Source: Pseudoalteromonas prydzensis
GTDB taxonomy: Bacteria > Pseudomonadota > Gammaproteobacteria > Enterobacterales > Alteromonadaceae
Assembly (NCBI RefSeq): GCF_001661495.1
Contig: NZ_BDDT01000013.1
Span: forward strand, 62,001-126,000
Reading direction: 5' to 3'
DNA length: 64,000 bases
The notes beneath the pieces were generated by a model. That model searched no databases and was not told the origin of the DNA. It saw nothing but the letters and a program-made list of their open reading frames with translations. The position numbers were made by a program, and so were the translations under genes. Every line of letters starts with the position of its first letter. Within the stretch, counting starts at the first letter, position 1. Positions 16,468-25,827 of this stretch are shown here, one piece after another.

Positions 16468-17277
16468 TTATTTCTGACACTGACTACAAAATACCGTACT
16501 GCGTTGTCCTAAACGAATTTCAGTTAATATTTTTTTACACACCATACACGGCTCGCCCTTACGACCGTAGACTAAAAGTTGTTGAGCAAAGTAGCCTGGC
16601 TTACCATCACTTTGTGCAAAATCTTTAAGCGTTGTACCACCTTGGGTGATAGCTGCAGCGAGTGTATCTTTAATAATAGGCACTAATTGCTGATAACGCG
16701 CCAGTGATACTTTACCGGCTTCGCGCTTTGGGTGAATACCCGCTTTAAAAAGTGATTCATTGGCGTAAATATTACCCACCCCAACCACCACAGCGTTATC
16801 CATAATAAATTGTTTAACCGGCACCTTTTTATTCCGCGACTGCTCATATACCCGCTTAGCAGTAAACTCTTCAGTAAGTGGTTCTGGGCCCAACTTACTC
16901 AATAAGCTATGACACTCCCCAGGAGCTTGCCATAAACAACACCCAAAACGGCGTGGATCATTCAGTCTCAGTGCTTTTCCGTTGGAAAATATAAATTCGA
17001 TATGATCATGCTTTTTTAATGCTTCGTCTTTATCAACAACCCGTAAATTACCCGACATACCCAAATGTAAAATGACACTCCCTAACTCAAACTTCAGCAG
17101 TAAATATTTAGCTCTGCGCTGCACATCTAATACAACTAAGTTAGTAATTTGATAAACATCATCTGGTACCGGCCAGCGCATATTCGGATTATGAATATTC
17201 ACCTTAGTGACACTTTGCTGCAAAATATGTGGGGTGATCCCCATTCGGCTAACTTCAACCTCTGGTAATTCAGGCAT
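16468..17277 (-). CDS. mutM: Formamidopyrimidine-DNA glycosylase
   Basis: 269 aa from ATG 17277, giving the required N-terminal PELPEVE with Pro2 as catalytic nucleophile and Glu3. Other features are 'LHLGMSGNLRV' (strand with the intercalating Met), 'NDPRRFG', the H2TH helix 'VVGVGNIYANESLF', and a C-terminal zinc finger (C-M-V-C ... C-S-Q-C). It removes 8-oxoguanine and formamidopyrimidines from DNA and nicks the abasic site. An upstream extension (to 17343) lies inside the preceding gene and would destroy the N-terminal catalytic proline. It overlaps the upstream hypothetical gene by 8 nt, so the two are probably co-transcribed. Confidence 0.96.
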   Translation of the reverse strand: MPELPEVEVSRMGITPHILQQSVTKVNIHNPNMRWPVPDDVYQITNLVVLDVQRRAKYLLLKFELGSVILHLGMSGNLRVVDKDEALKKHDHIEFIFSNGKALRLNDPRRFGCCLWQAPGECHSLLSKLGPEPLTEEFTAKRVYEQSRNKKVPVKQFIMDNAVVVGVGNIYANESLFKAGIHPKREAGKVSLARYQQLVPIIKDTLAAAITQGGTTLKDFAQSDGKPGYFAQQLLVYGRKGEPCMVCKKILTEIRLGQRSTVFCSQCQK

Positions 17278-17797
17278 TCGATTTGGGCTCTTTGTGTGAA
17301 AAATTAAAACTTGGAAATAACCGCTGCGCAGTCTGCTGATCAAGCAATAATACCCGTTGATTACTTTTATCTAATAAATAGTAACCCTGTGGTGCGCGGT
17401 ATAATTGATACAGCCAAGGCAGTTGCTCGCCTGCAAGCCATACAGTGGCAACAGTTAGCGCCGGGGTATTATGAAATGCTTGCTGCTTCTCTGCGACCGA
17501 TAGCTGCATGCTTTGCCACTCATTGACCAATGCAACAAGATTAACGGTTGTTGTTTGCCATAAACTTACTGGCGCATTTTTTACTAATGCTGTCGCGCGC
17601 CAAGACGTACCAATGCGCTCTATTTTTTGATCAGGAAACTCGAGCGCTAAAATAAAACTTTGCGCAGGTAACACCGTTTGTACGCTAGGTTGCTCTGCTC
17701 CACTGTTTAGCTTAGTGTGTAATCCATTAAAAAAGAAAATCATTAACAGCATGGAAAAAATAACAACATTGTTCCAGCCCTTGCGGCCTAACTGCAT
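17270..17797 (-). CDS. Hypothetical single-pass membrane protein upstream of mutM
   Basis: 175 aa from ATG 17797, chosen because AGGAAG lies 9 nt upstream; an in-frame ATG at 17821 lacks such a site. One transmembrane helix near residues 12-28 (VVIFSMLLMIFFF) after a basic start (QLGRKGWNN) gives an N-in anchor, followed by about 145 periplasmic residues. I recognise no domain. The soluble part is rich in Gln, Leu and Trp with repeated beta-like patches, and no conserved Cys or His pattern. It overlaps mutM by 8 nt and is presumably translated with it, but no DNA-repair role can be read from the sequence. Confidence 0.7.
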   Translation of the reverse strand: MQLGRKGWNNVVIFSMLLMIFFFNGLHTKLNSGAEQPSVQTVLPAQSFILALEFPDQKIERIGTSWRATALVKNAPVSLWQTTTVNLVALVNEWQSMQLSVAEKQQAFHNTPALTVATVWLAGEQLPWLYQLYRAPQGYYLLDKSNQRVLLLDQQTAQRLFPSFNFSHKEPKSNA

Positions 17798-17957
17798 GTA
17801 AGTTCTTCCTAAAAGATTCAATTAGTTAAAGTGTAACTAAAAATATGTAAAAATGGCAGCCGAAATTTGTTATGCAATATTACTAAAATTCACCAGTGGT
17901 AATGTGCCAAAGTTAGATTACTTTGCTAATATACGGCAAAATTTAAGGAGTTCCGTC

Positions 17958-18884
17958 ATGTCAATGTATGTAGTGGGTCATAAAATCCCAGATTCAGATT
18001 CTATTTGTGGTGCAATTGCACTGGCTTATTTGAAAAACCAAATTGAAGAGCCAGCAATTCCAACCCGTCTTGGTGAAGTTTCACCGGAGACACAATTTAT
18101 TCTTGATAAGTTTGGCTTTGAAGCACCTGAGCTTAAATTGAGCTACGCCGGTGAAGACGTATACATCGTTGACCACACAGAAAAAACCCAAGCACCTGAT
18201 GATATCGACCAAGCACGCGTAGTCGGTGTAGTTGATCACCATAAACTAGGGGACTTAACCAGCTCTACACCTCTTGAGTGTTGGATCCGCCCAGTGGGTT
18301 GCTCAAACACTATCATCAAAATGATGTATGATTTTTACAATGTTGAAATTCCAAAAGACATTGCTGGCATCATGATGTGCGCTATTTTAAGTGACACGGT
18401 TATTTTCAAATCTCCAACCTGTACCACTGCTGATATTAAATGTGTAGAAGCGCTTGCTGAAATTGCTGGTGTTGAAGACTTTAAAGAATTAGGTATGGAT
18501 ATGTTCCGCGTTAAATCTGCGGTTGAAGACACCCCTGCGCGTGATTTAGTAATGCGTGATTTTAAAGACTTCAATATGAACGGTAAACTTGTAGGCATCG
18601 GCCAATTAGAAGTTATCGACCTTGCAGTATTTGATGATATTAAAGCAGATCTTGAAGCTGATATTGCCAAGCTTAAAGAAGAAGGCGGACGCCACTCTGT
18701 GTTCTTATTACTTACCGACATTATGAAAGAAGGCTCACAAATGTTAATTGTCTCTGACGATGCACACATTGTAGAGCAAGCTTATGGTGAAACACCAAAA
18801 GACGGTAAAGTATGGCTAGACGGTGTACTGAGCCGTAAAAAGCAAGTAGTACCACCACTACAAGATGCGTTTGCAAAACTGTAA
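17958..18884 (+). CDS. ppaC: Manganese-dependent inorganic pyrophosphatase
   Basis: 308 aa from ATG 17958, preceded by TAAGGAG (17944-17950); a longer frame back to 17853 has no ribosome site and lacks the family's start. It is a family II pyrophosphatase of the DHH superfamily: 'VVGHKIPDSDS' (metal ligands H, D, D), 'VDHTE', D-H-H at 93-95 and the C-terminal DHHA2 domain with 'GRHSVFLLLTD' and 'SRKKQVVPPL'. It hydrolyses pyrophosphate from biosynthesis in the cytoplasm, using Mn2+ or Co2+. A single-gene unit. Possession of the Mn-type enzyme is common in marine Alteromonadales and Vibrio. Confidence 0.95.
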   Translation: MSMYVVGHKIPDSDSICGAIALAYLKNQIEEPAIPTRLGEVSPETQFILDKFGFEAPELKLSYAGEDVYIVDHTEKTQAPDDIDQARVVGVVDHHKLGDLTSSTPLECWIRPVGCSNTIIKMMYDFYNVEIPKDIAGIMMCAILSDTVIFKSPTCTTADIKCVEALAEIAGVEDFKELGMDMFRVKSAVEDTPARDLVMRDFKDFNMNGKLVGIGQLEVIDLAVFDDIKADLEADIAKLKEEGGRHSVFLLLTDIMKEGSQMLIVSDDAHIVEQAYGETPKDGKVWLDGVLSRKKQVVPPLQDAFAKL

Positions 18885-18900
18885 GTCTGCTTAGTGATCA

Positions 18901-18938
18901 TTAGTCGAGTTCTTTATCACGGTATTGGACTCGACTAA
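18901..18938. repeat. 10-bp perfect inverted repeat after ppaC
   Basis: TTAGTCGAGT (18901-18910) and ACTCGACTAA (18929-18938) with an 18-nt loop. It starts 16 nt after the ppaC stop. No T-run follows, so it is at best a Rho-dependent or mRNA-stabilising hairpin, or an intergenic repeat. Confidence 0.6.
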
Positions 18939-19008
18939 CACCATCAACGTGAAGAAGTCCCCATCCCACATCGCTTTTGATCCGATACGCGCTATTAGCT
19001 TGGTAATT

Positions 19009-19050
19009 TACCCAAGCCACCTCAAGATGCAGTTTGGGTATATACCAATT
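19009..19050. repeat. Intergenic inverted repeat with ATACCAATT end
   Basis: TACCCAA (19009-19015) and TTGGGTA (19034-19040) frame an 18-nt loop and are followed by TATACCAATT, close to the end sequence of the MITE-like element at 5889. It may be a remnant of a dispersed intergenic repeat near the panP 3' end. Confidence 0.4.
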
Positions 19051-19061
19051 ATGCTAGTTTA

Positions 19062-20690
19062 TTAATCCATGTACTTAGATAAAAACTTTTTAAACACAGG
19101 ATCTGTTTTCGCCAGCGCTTTTTGCTCTGCCAGTATTTCTTGAAGAATGTGTTCAGAAGTAAGTGGATTGGCAAGTACTACTCTAAAGACCACGGTAGGT
19201 TGATGATCGTACTGAGCGGGTGTCAATCGCGTACGCGATACAAATGAACGACCAGCTTCACGTTGACGTTTTTGCATGCTCGCAGTAAAACGGTTTAGTG
19301 AGGCAAAAATATCCAAACGGGTTTGTTCATCTGCTTGCGCTATTTTTTGTTTAATTTGCTTTGGCACATAGCGGTAGGTAAGCAAGCATAACTCTGGCTC
19401 TGAGATCAATTCAAAATCATCATCAGCCTTCACTAAATCAGCAAAGTAGCGTGCTTTTTCAATCCCTTTATCTATCAGTATTTCATAGCCTTTACGGCCA
19501 ATAACACGTAAGCAAGCATGCACTAACATTGCCATACCCGGGCGGCTACCTTCAAGGGTGTGACTACCTAAATCTTTTGAGCCTTTACGTAATATATACT
19601 CAGCATGATGCTCAATGGCATCTGTAGCTGCGGGGTCTTTAAATAACACCAACCCTGCTCCCATCGGCACATACATTTGCTTATGTGCATCAATGGTGAT
19701 TGAGTCTGCTCGCTCTATACCTTTGAGTAAAGGACGATAAGTATCAGAAAGTAACGTAGCTCCTCCCCACGCAGCATCGACATGAAAATGACAATTAAGC
19801 TCTTGGCTTAAATCTGCCATTTCATCAAGCGGGTCTATATTGCCGGTTTCAGTCGTTCCCGCCACACCAACAATCGCCATCACCTTAATACCTTGCGCTT
19901 CAAGCTCATGAGCTTTAGCACGCATAGCGTCAACATCAACTTTATTGTTATCGGCTGTTTTTATAGCAATAAAATTATCACGGCCAATTCCTAATAAATC
20001 GGCTGACTTTCCTAACGAGTAATGGCCCCGCTCTGAAATCAATACAGCTAAGCCTTTATAACCATAGTGCAGCATTGCACTGACCAAACCTTGTGAACCA
20101 ATCCCTTTAAACTCACCGTCCGCTTTGAGCAAACGGTTACGGGCAATCCACAATGCGGTAATATTCGCAACGGTACCACCAGAACAAAAAGCACCTAATG
20201 AAGTTTTTGCACTGTGCATCCATTTACTATAAAAAGCATCATCTTGGCCATAGGCTAAATGATGCATCATGCCCAGCACTTGGCGTTCAAGTGGCGTAAA
20301 TGCTTTGGAGGTTTCAATCTTAACTAAGTTTTGATTAAGGCCAACCATCAACTTGGAAAGTGGTAATACAAAATGCGGTAATGCTGACGTCATATGACCA
20401 ATAAAGCTTGGCGCAGCAGTATGCACAGAATGAGCAACCAGTTGCTCCATAATGTCTTGCGCATAGGCTGAAACAAAGGTCGGATCTTCTGGGATCACTG
20501 CAGATTGAAAATCTTTTTCAATTTCATGCAATGGCTTTTCAATCGCCGCGATGTTCTCATTCAAAAAACCTGCTAAGTTGCTCGAGATCTCAAGTTCGAT
20601 TTTACTCAAAGTTGAGTCTGGTGCTTCAGGCACTGTAAATATACGCATCAGAGTTTCTTTAGAGGCGACGGCACAACGCTTTTGATCCAT
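19062..20690 (-). CDS. panP: PLP-dependent aspartate 1-decarboxylase
   Basis: 542 aa from ATG 20690 (an upstream TTG at 20702 is less likely). Group II PLP decarboxylase fold: 'CSGGTVANITALWIARNR' (cofactor phosphate loop), 'HVDAAWGG' (Asp that pairs with the pyridine N), and 'TIDAHKQM' with the Schiff-base lysine near residue 337. PanP was described in Vibrio as the replacement of PanD, making beta-alanine from aspartate for pantothenate and CoA. A glutamate or cysteine-sulfinate decarboxylase would look similar, but the N-terminal region and length fit PanP. A single-gene unit divergent from an EAL gene. Confidence 0.87.
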   Translation of the reverse strand: MDQKRCAVASKETLMRIFTVPEAPDSTLSKIELEISSNLAGFLNENIAAIEKPLHEIEKDFQSAVIPEDPTFVSAYAQDIMEQLVAHSVHTAAPSFIGHMTSALPHFVLPLSKLMVGLNQNLVKIETSKAFTPLERQVLGMMHHLAYGQDDAFYSKWMHSAKTSLGAFCSGGTVANITALWIARNRLLKADGEFKGIGSQGLVSAMLHYGYKGLAVLISERGHYSLGKSADLLGIGRDNFIAIKTADNNKVDVDAMRAKAHELEAQGIKVMAIVGVAGTTETGNIDPLDEMADLSQELNCHFHVDAAWGGATLLSDTYRPLLKGIERADSITIDAHKQMYVPMGAGLVLFKDPAATDAIEHHAEYILRKGSKDLGSHTLEGSRPGMAMLVHACLRVIGRKGYEILIDKGIEKARYFADLVKADDDFELISEPELCLLTYRYVPKQIKQKIAQADEQTRLDIFASLNRFTASMQKRQREAGRSFVSRTRLTPAQYDHQPTVVFRVVLANPLTSEHILQEILAEQKALAKTDPVFKKFLSKYMD

Positions 20691-20959
20691 CTTTATACCC
20701 AATAAATGTAGTTTTATTTAGCTAAAGCGCCTACGTAAGGGGCTTAATTACCAATAACGTCAACTACAATGATTCTACGAAATGCGTCAACTTTACTGCA
20801 ATACAGCAGAAATGTCTCGCATTAAGCCATAAAAGCAGTCAATTGCATGACAGATTGATGATAAATTGATTAATATTTGTCACTTCAAGCTAACTATATT
20901 TTTATAGGCGATGCGTGCTTTTTTTGTATAATACAAGGGATAATCAATAAAGGATGAGC

Positions 20960-22897
20960 ATGATAAATACAAATTTACGGACGAATTGGATAATCGCTGG
21001 TTTCATGCTGTTTTTTATCAGCTTATTAGGCTACATCTATCACACCTATAACAGCACCCGTAACGATATTATGCGAAGCGTTGATACTCGCTTACTTGAT
21101 GCTGCATTAAGCGTGAAACATATGCTAGGAGATGACTACCATCAAAAAATTAATGCAGGCCTTCGTATATCCCCCTCCGAATATCAGCATAAAAGCCGTC
21201 AATTATCAGAATTTGCCAATGCCTTAAACATCGCTTACGTTTATGCCATGGTCTTAAAAGACGGTAATGTGTATTTCAGCGCGTCAAGTTACACGCAAAA
21301 CGATCAAAACAGTGGCAAAGTTACTCAATTCCTCGATTTATACCCCGAAGCCACTGCGGCCAATATAGGTGCGTTTTACTCAACCGAGCCGGTATTTGAA
21401 ATTTCAAAAGATCAATGGGGTCATTTTAAAACAATTTTTGTGCCCTTTGTTGACGCTAACGGTGTAACCTATTTAACAGGCGCTGATATTACTATATACG
21501 ACCTCAATCAACGGTTAGCTGAAAGTGTCTCAAAAGCGGCAGCCATGGCGGTGTTTTTCTTTTTTATTGCTCTGCTAGTTGCAGGCATTTATGTGTATTT
21601 ATTAAAGCGTGCAATTTCTACCGATACCAGCAGTGGTTTCGCCAATCATATTGCGCTGGAATACTATATTAAAAAGTCTCCTAATCATCATATGCAGCTG
21701 GTTGTTATTTGGGTAAATGAATTAGAAGATATCAGTAGTTTTTATGGTACTGAAGTAAGTGATCGGGTGATGAAAAGCCTGTTGCAGCACTTTAAAAAGA
21801 ATCGCCCTGCTACAAGTCAGATATTTCGCTTAGCAACCAATAAAATAGTGCTGATAGCCCCTTTCAAAGACGATGACATGAGCTTTAACGATGTGATCCA
21901 AGCCTATAATTACAGTACGCCATTACTGACTGATCCCTTTATTTACGTCACTTTGTGCGCAGGTATTGCCAGCGGCAATAAATCTATGTTACTTGAAAAC
22001 GCACATATTGCGGCTTTGCAAGCGAAACAAGGCCGCCATACTGTCGTTAATTACTCAAGTGCCCTACATGATGTAAAAAATCAATATCAATACAATGTGG
22101 CCATGGCTAAAGAAGTACGTGAAGCATTTGAAAATAATAGAATTGTTCCTTACTTTCAAGCTATCTATGACAGTGAAACTAACACCATTATTCAGTATGA
22201 ATGTTTAGCTCGGATGATTACCTGCCATGGTGAAATTCTTAAACCAGACTCTTTTTTAGACATAGTGAATCGCTCTAGAATGGATGGTATGCTAACCCGA
22301 ACTATGCTCACCCAATGCTTTGCCCGCTTTAGAAAAACCAGTATCTGTTGGAGCATAAATATTACCGCTCAAGATATGCTTGATCCAAGCCTCACTGAAT
22401 TTTTGGAAGACGAACTTAAACGTTATCCCCTACCAAGTAATATCACGTTAGAACTTTTAGAAACCGAAGCCATTGCTAACTTTTCTGAAGTAAAAGCGTT
22501 TATCTCTATGGTAAAAAATCGGGGGGTGCGCGTGGTCATTGATGATTTTGGTACAGGTTATTCAAATATATCTAATGTACTGAAGTTAGAAGTAGATGGT
22601 ATTAAACTTGATGGCACTTTAATTCGTCAAGTCATCAACGACCAAGATATTTATTTATATATTGAACACATTGCCAGTTTCGCAAAACAACTTAATTTAC
22701 AACTAATAGCAGAGAATGTGGAAAGCCGTCCCATCGTAAATGCGCTACGTAAAGCGAATGTGACGCTGATGCAAGGTAATCACTTTAGTGCTGCAGCGCC
22801 ACAAGTAAATCAAATCGTTAAGAACGCGATTCCAGTGGGATCACTAGCCGGTGACTCTGTTGACCACTCGCCCAATATTTACGTTCGAACGGAGTAA
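20960..22897 (+). CDS. EAL phosphodiesterase with degenerate GGDEF domain
   Basis: 645 aa. AAGGA at 20950-20954 favours ATG 20960 over ATG 20954. Residues about 9-31 are a transmembrane helix, 32-190 a periplasmic sensor region, about 195-217 a second helix. The GGDEF-like domain (225-365) has LATNK where GGDEF should be, so no cyclase activity is expected. The EAL domain (about 380-630) keeps ECL, NITAQD, ELLE, DDFGTG, KLDG, AENVES and Q-G, so it should hydrolyse c-di-GMP. Its last 80 nt overlap the end of the convergent TrmB-like gene, and the C-terminal 26 residues are thus in dual-coding DNA. It has its own promoter region in the 20703-20953 gap. Confidence 0.9.
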   Translation: MINTNLRTNWIIAGFMLFFISLLGYIYHTYNSTRNDIMRSVDTRLLDAALSVKHMLGDDYHQKINAGLRISPSEYQHKSRQLSEFANALNIAYVYAMVLKDGNVYFSASSYTQNDQNSGKVTQFLDLYPEATAANIGAFYSTEPVFEISKDQWGHFKTIFVPFVDANGVTYLTGADITIYDLNQRLAESVSKAAAMAVFFFFIALLVAGIYVYLLKRAISTDTSSGFANHIALEYYIKKSPNHHMQLVVIWVNELEDISSFYGTEVSDRVMKSLLQHFKKNRPATSQIFRLATNKIVLIAPFKDDDMSFNDVIQAYNYSTPLLTDPFIYVTLCAGIASGNKSMLLENAHIAALQAKQGRHTVVNYSSALHDVKNQYQYNVAMAKEVREAFENNRIVPYFQAIYDSETNTIIQYECLARMITCHGEILKPDSFLDIVNRSRMDGMLTRTMLTQCFARFRKTSICWSINITAQDMLDPSLTEFLEDELKRYPLPSNITLELLETEAIANFSEVKAFISMVKNRGVRVVIDDFGTGYSNISNVLKLEVDGIKLDGTLIRQVINDQDIYLYIEHIASFAKQLNLQLIAENVESRPIVNALRKANVTLMQGNHFSAAAPQVNQIVKNAIPVGSLAGDSVDHSPNIYVRTE

Positions 22898-23495
22898 TGG
22901 CAATATCACTTTCGTATTGCTCAACCTCACAATGGTGTCCAGCCAAATGGAGTGCTTGAGCAAATTCTTTAACATAGATATCCCAGTTACTACGCACTTC
23001 TAAACGACCACCAAGTTTTACTATATATGGGAAGATAGCCGCACCATGCCAACGACGTTGAAGATGCTTCGCTTTAGGCCAAGGATTTGGATACAACAAA
23101 TAATGATGCGTCGGCTGCCAATTGGCAGCCACTGCTAAACGCCAAAAATCATTGAGATCCGCTTGCACTAAAATATACTGGCCTGAGTCAGTTTGTTTAT
23201 ATTCAATATCGTGCTTATCTAAGCGATGTGATGACTTATCAATACCAATAACCAGCGCATCAGGGTGGCGCTTTGCTAGGTTAGCTGTGCTCTCACCCAC
23301 ACCACAGCATGAATCTAAAATAACTGGCCCAGCAAATGCCTGTACCTTTGCATTCACTTCATCAAACGCCGCTTGCGTATGTGCTGCAATCGGCTTTTTA
23401 AACTCGGCAGTTAAATGCTTAGTGACTATCTCATCGAGCTTTTCATGCAAGCCTGGTTGATTCGATACAATACTACGTGAATTTGCATCACTCAT
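22818..23495 (-). CDS. TrmB-like SAM-dependent methyltransferase (divergent)
   Basis: 225 aa. Class I methyltransferase: SAM loop 'ILDSCCGVGESTANLA' (about 59-74), 'VIGIDKS' (acidic ribose ligand), and the TrmB block 'YLLYPNPWPKAKHLQRRW', where tRNA m7G46 methyltransferases normally have F-P-D-P-W-x-K-x-R-H. The Asp-to-Asn change and weak C-terminus suggest a paralogue of TrmB that may act on another RNA or have lost activity; database tools will probably still name it trmB. The start ATG 23495 overlaps the preceding permease stop as TAATG, so it is translationally coupled to the ABC exporter. The last 80 nt overlap the EAL gene. Confidence 0.75.
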   Translation of the reverse strand: MSDANSRSIVSNQPGLHEKLDEIVTKHLTAEFKKPIAAHTQAAFDEVNAKVQAFAGPVILDSCCGVGESTANLAKRHPDALVIGIDKSSHRLDKHDIEYKQTDSGQYILVQADLNDFWRLAVAANWQPTHHYLLYPNPWPKAKHLQRRWHGAAIFPYIVKLGGRLEVRSNWDIYVKEFAQALHLAGHHCEVEQYESDIAITPFERKYWASGQQSHRLVIPLESRS

Positions 23496-24262
23496 TAGTG
23501 TCTTAACCCCACGCCTTTTTTAATTAGTGTTAAAGCTAACGTAAATAAGGCTGTAATAAATAATAACAGCACACCAAATGCGACTGTTAAATCAACATCC
23601 GACACACCTAAGAAACCATACCTAAACGCATTCACCATATAAATAATAGGATTAACCTGCGATACCCCCTGCCAGAATTCTGGTAATAAGGTGATTGAGT
23701 AAAATACGCCGCCTAAGTAAGTCAGCGGTGTTAATACAAAGGTCGGAATTATACTTATATCATCAAAGCTGTTCGCATAGATTGCATTGATCAAACCACC
23801 TAATGCAAATACCGCAGAAGTTAAAATAACCGTTGCGATGATCACAAAAATATTGTGAATTTGAATATCAACAAACAACAAAGATACGCAGGTAACAATT
23901 AACCCTACCAACATACCTCGTGTCATACCGCCCCCCATGTAACCAAGTACGATTATGTAATTTGGTACTGGCGCGACTAGCAATTCTTCGATGCTTTTTT
24001 GAAACTTGGTTGAATAAAAACTGGATGCAACATTGGAATAAGAGTTAGTGATCACCGACATCATAATCAGGCCAGGTACAATGAATTCCATATAACTAAA
24101 GCCGCCCATATCACCAATTCGAGAGCCTATTAAGTTACCAAAAATCACAAAATACAAACTCATGGTGATTGCCGGTGGTACTAACGTTTGTATCCAAATA
24201 CGCAAAAAGCGAATGCATTCTTTGATCCATAAACTTTTTAAGGCTACGCCATATTTAAACAT
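23495..24262 (-). CDS. ABC-2 type exporter permease (YadH-like)
   Basis: 255 aa, six predicted transmembrane helices of the ABC-2 membrane family. 'FGNLIGSRIGDMGGFSYMEFIVPGL' and 'LTYLGGVFYSITLLPEFWQ' are typical of the YadH/NodJ type. It works with the adjoining ATPase to export an unknown substrate across the inner membrane. It abuts the ATPase gene (stop immediately followed by ATG at 24262) and is coupled to the TrmB-like gene. The operon runs mpl, ubiX, ATPase, permease, methyltransferase. Confidence 0.9.
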   Translation of the reverse strand: MFKYGVALKSLWIKECIRFLRIWIQTLVPPAITMSLYFVIFGNLIGSRIGDMGGFSYMEFIVPGLIMMSVITNSYSNVASSFYSTKFQKSIEELLVAPVPNYIIVLGYMGGGMTRGMLVGLIVTCVSLLFVDIQIHNIFVIIATVILTSAVFALGGLINAIYANSFDDISIIPTFVLTPLTYLGGVFYSITLLPEFWQGVSQVNPIIYMVNAFRYGFLGVSDVDLTVAFGVLLLFITALFTLALTLIKKGVGLRH

Positions 24263-25192
24263 CTACTTGCCCCGCCCTTGTTCTAATAAACCAACAAACA
24301 ACTCTTCTAATCGGTTTGCTTTATTACGCATACTGAGCACGGTATTGCCTTGCTCTGTTAATGCTGAAAATACTGCATTTAAGCCTTGCGACTTTGCGAC
24401 TTCAACTTCAATGGTATGATCATCTGCCATCGTAAACTTATAACCACCAAGCGTTACAGGTTGTACTGGCTGTTTTAAATCAAGAATAAAGGTTTCTTTA
24501 TCTAATTTAGCCAATAAAGCCTTAATGGTGGTGTTTTCAACAATAATACCGGAATCTATAATGGCGATATTTTTACACAGTAATTCTGCTTCTTCTAAGT
24601 AATGGGTGGTGAGAATAATTGTCACACCTTGCTCATTAATTTGCCTTAAAAAATCCCACATTGAACGACGCAGTTCAATATCAACCCCAGCAGTTGGTTC
24701 ATCTAAAATAAGTAGCTTTGGTTCATGCATTAACGCGCGGGCAATCATTAAACGACGCTTCATTCCACCAGACAGAGTACGTGCTTGTTTATCTTTCTTT
24801 TCCAACAAACCTAACTGCGCTAAATATTTATCAGCACGCTGATGGGCTATTTTACGGGGCACACCATAGTAACCAGCTTGATTAACCAGTATCTGAGTTA
24901 ACGTTTCAAACTGGCTGAAATTAAACTCTTGTGGTACTAAACCTAGCTCTGATTTTGCAGCCTCTAAGTCGGTGTCTATATTATGACCAAACACTTCAAC
25001 GTGACCTGCGGTCTTATTTACCAGTGACGAAATAACCCCGATGGTGGTTGATTTACCCGCACCATTTGGCCCAAGTAACGCAAAAAAATCGCCTTGCTGT
25101 ACTTGCAGATCAATATTCTTTACGGCCTCAACGCCATTCTTATAAACCTTTTTCAGGCCTTTAATATCTAATGCAATTGTACTTTTACTCAC
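24263..25192 (-). CDS. ABC-2 exporter ATP-binding protein (YadG-like)
   Basis: 309 aa. Walker [10 protein letters not shown] (about 40-48), Q-loop 'LVPQEFNF', signature LSGGMKRR, Walker B '[12 protein letters not shown]' and the H-loop '[10 protein letters not shown]' form one complete nucleotide-binding domain (1-225). The last 80 residues are the small C-terminal extension usual in YadG/DrrA-type proteins. It energises the adjacent permease. ATG 25192 overlaps the ubiX stop by 4 nt. Confidence 0.92.
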   Translation of the reverse strand: MSKSTIALDIKGLKKVYKNGVEAVKNIDLQVQQGDFFALLGPNGAGKSTTIGVISSLVNKTAGHVEVFGHNIDTDLEAAKSELGLVPQEFNFSQFETLTQILVNQAGYYGVPRKIAHQRADKYLAQLGLLEKKDKQARTLSGGMKRRLMIARALMHEPKLLILDEPTAGVDIELRRSMWDFLRQINEQGVTIILTTHYLEEAELLCKNIAIIDSGIIVENTTIKALLAKLDKETFILDLKQPVQPVTLGGYKFTMADDHTIEVEVAKSQGLNAVFSALTEQGNTVLSMRNKANRLEELFVGLLEQGRGK

Positions 25193-25812
25193 TTTTTACC
25201 TTCCCCATAACCCCAGCGCTTAGTGAGATTATGTTCAATGTTTAAATGATCCAAAATTCGTGCAACCATAAAATCCACTAAATCATTAATGGTTTGCGGT
25301 TGATGATAAAACCCTGGCGCAGCTGGCATAATGGTTACGCCTAATTTTGCTAACTTAAGCATGTTTTCAAGGTGAATTTCACTGAACGGGGTTTCTCGTG
25401 GCACTAAAATTAGTTGGCCACGCTCTTTGATGACCACATCTGCTGCACGCTCTAATAAATTATCCGATGCGCCCACCGCAATAGCAGAAACAGAGCCTGC
25501 ACTACAAGGACACACAATCATTTTTTTCGGCGCGGCGGAGCCCGATGCCACTGGGCTGAACCAATTGTCTTTGCCAAACACCTGAAGTTGGCCGTCAGCC
25601 GCATTAAAAAGCGCACTGAGTTGCTCAGTCGCTTTATCTTCATTGCCTGAAAGCTTGATATTGGATTCAGTATCTAACACCACCCGAGCGGCACTGGAGA
25701 TCAATACATACACACGAAAGTGCTGCGCAAGTAATACTTCAAGTAATCGTAAGCCATATGGCGCGCCTGACGCACCACTAAAGGCAAGCGTAATAGTTTC
25801 TTTATATTGCAC
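25189..25812 (-). CDS. ubiX: Flavin prenyltransferase
   Basis: 207 aa with a GTG start at 25812. UbiX joins dimethylallyl phosphate to reduced FMN, making the prenylated flavin cofactor needed by UbiD in ubiquinone synthesis. Family motifs are '[17 protein letters not shown]' (FMN phosphate loop), '[26 protein letters not shown]', '[21 protein letters not shown]' and '[10 protein letters not shown]'. It lies between mpl (15 nt upstream) and the ABC exporter ATPase (4-nt overlap). The mpl-ubiX pairing is common in gammaproteobacteria. ubiA and ubiC for the same pathway are at 39.0-40.5 kb. Confidence 0.95.
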   Translation of the reverse strand: MQYKETITLAFSGASGAPYGLRLLEVLLAQHFRVYVLISSAARVVLDTESNIKLSGNEDKATEQLSALFNAADGQLQVFGKDNWFSPVASGSAAPKKMIVCPCSAGSVSAIAVGASDNLLERAADVVIKERGQLILVPRETPFSEIHLENMLKLAKLGVTIMPAAPGFYHQPQTINDLVDFMVARILDHLNIEHNLTKRWGYGEGKK

Positions 25813-25827
25813 AGTCGCTCCGGTTTA

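Noticed and set aside
17853-17957. 35-residue N-terminal extension of ppaC
   Set aside because: The ribosome site TAAGGAG and the family N-terminus place the start at 17958.
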